Assembly: GCA_008508345.1 (NCBI GenBank)
Contig: QNGE01002989.1
Span: 1 to 64,000 of the forward strand
From: Paragonimus westermani
Taxonomy: Eukaryota > Platyhelminthes > Trematoda > Plagiorchiida > Troglotrematidae
DNA: 64,000 bases
Direction: 5' to 3'
Made by a program: the position numbers and the translations under genes. The notes beneath the pieces are model-generated. The model made no database searches. It saw only the letters and a list, made by a program, of their open reading frames with translations, and had not been told where the DNA came from. This document shows, in pieces, positions 63,651 to 64,000 of this stretch (its first letter is position 1; every line of letters begins with the position of its first letter).

Positions 63651-63655
63651 TATCG
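63453..63655 (-). CDS. ACSL: ACSL exon 1 (first coding exon, membrane anchor)
   Basis: The exon encodes residues 1-66. The chosen ATG is at 63650-63648, with A at -3. The segment LMAFGCLFIIALLTAVYCY is a single hydrophobic helix, as at the N terminus of ACSL proteins. A pyrimidine-rich tract ending in TTTATCACAG lies immediately before base 63655, so the five bases before the ATG are probably the end of a spliced 5' UTR. The exon ends TCGAAG|GTGAGC in phase 0. A second in-frame ATG at codon 13 would also keep the anchor. Confidence 0.82.
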
Positions 63656-64000
63656 CTGTGATAAACAAGAAAAATAGGCAAGTTTACCACGGCTTGTGGA
63701 AATCAAAGTGTGAAGTTTTCACTTCCGACAGTAAAGGCTCGTATAGTAAAACGTTCCTCCTTCTAATTCATTTTCAACTGTTAAATTAAGGTAGCGTTAA
63801 GGTTTCTTATCCTCTGGTTCACAACCTACTCAACAGGTAGATGGCTTAAAAACAAAGTTAGAATGTACATGGACTGACTTTACCAAGAGAGCTTAAATCT
63901 TCCTGCCACAGTTGAATAAATTATGTGAAAGTCTTTGTGGTTTTACGAAAGCTATTCTAAGCGTTCACTGAATTCGCCAGAGGTTCATCACATAATAAGA
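63656..64000. other. Sequence upstream of first ACSL coding exon
   Basis: On the ACSL strand this looks like the end of an intron or outron running into the acceptor at 63655. No coding exon, promoter element or repeat is evident. Confidence 0.55.

Overview
The window is nuclear DNA from an animal. The best fit is a trematode flatworm (fluke) with a large, repeat-rich genome. This rests on a 16-exon gene with GT-AG introns of hundreds to thousands of bases, the standard genetic code, a Ty3/Gypsy LTR retrotransposon, tRNA-derived SINE-like repeats, and decayed LINE fragments whose reverse-transcriptase tail motifs look like those common in flukes. The species cannot be named from the sequence.

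Almost everything from 17.4 to 63.7 kb is one minus-strand gene, a long-chain acyl-CoA synthetase (ACSL, ACSL1/5/6-like). I rebuilt 16 coding exons whose phases all join. They encode 710 residues from an N-terminal membrane anchor to a natural stop. All introns are GT-AG except the last, which is GC-AG. The predicted enzyme has every expected adenylate-forming motif and would activate fatty acids to acyl-CoA at a membrane surface. The first coding exon has a strong splice acceptor five bases before its ATG, so a 5' UTR exon or a trans-spliced leader lies upstream of it.

The introns hold mobile DNA. Intron 2 contains a nearly intact 4.55-kb Ty3/Gypsy element in the same orientation as the gene (56063-60613). 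It has 312/313-bp LTRs about 99% identical, a GTAG target duplication, a tRNA-His-type primer site, a polypurine tract and one gag-pol frame broken by a single in-frame TGA. Introns 5, 10 and 12 each carry a copy of an unusual repeat made of two divergently oriented tRNA-like heads around a shared centre. Intron 15 holds a LINE 3' remnant.

The left 17 kb has no gene I can support. It contains degenerate LINE remnants on the minus strand (4.3-5.4 kb and 7.6-8.8 kb), a second LINE-type tail ending in a long (TAA)n run (9.4 kb), and otherwise unassigned sequence. The right edge (63656-64000) lies upstream of the first coding exon of ACSL and shows no coding sequence.
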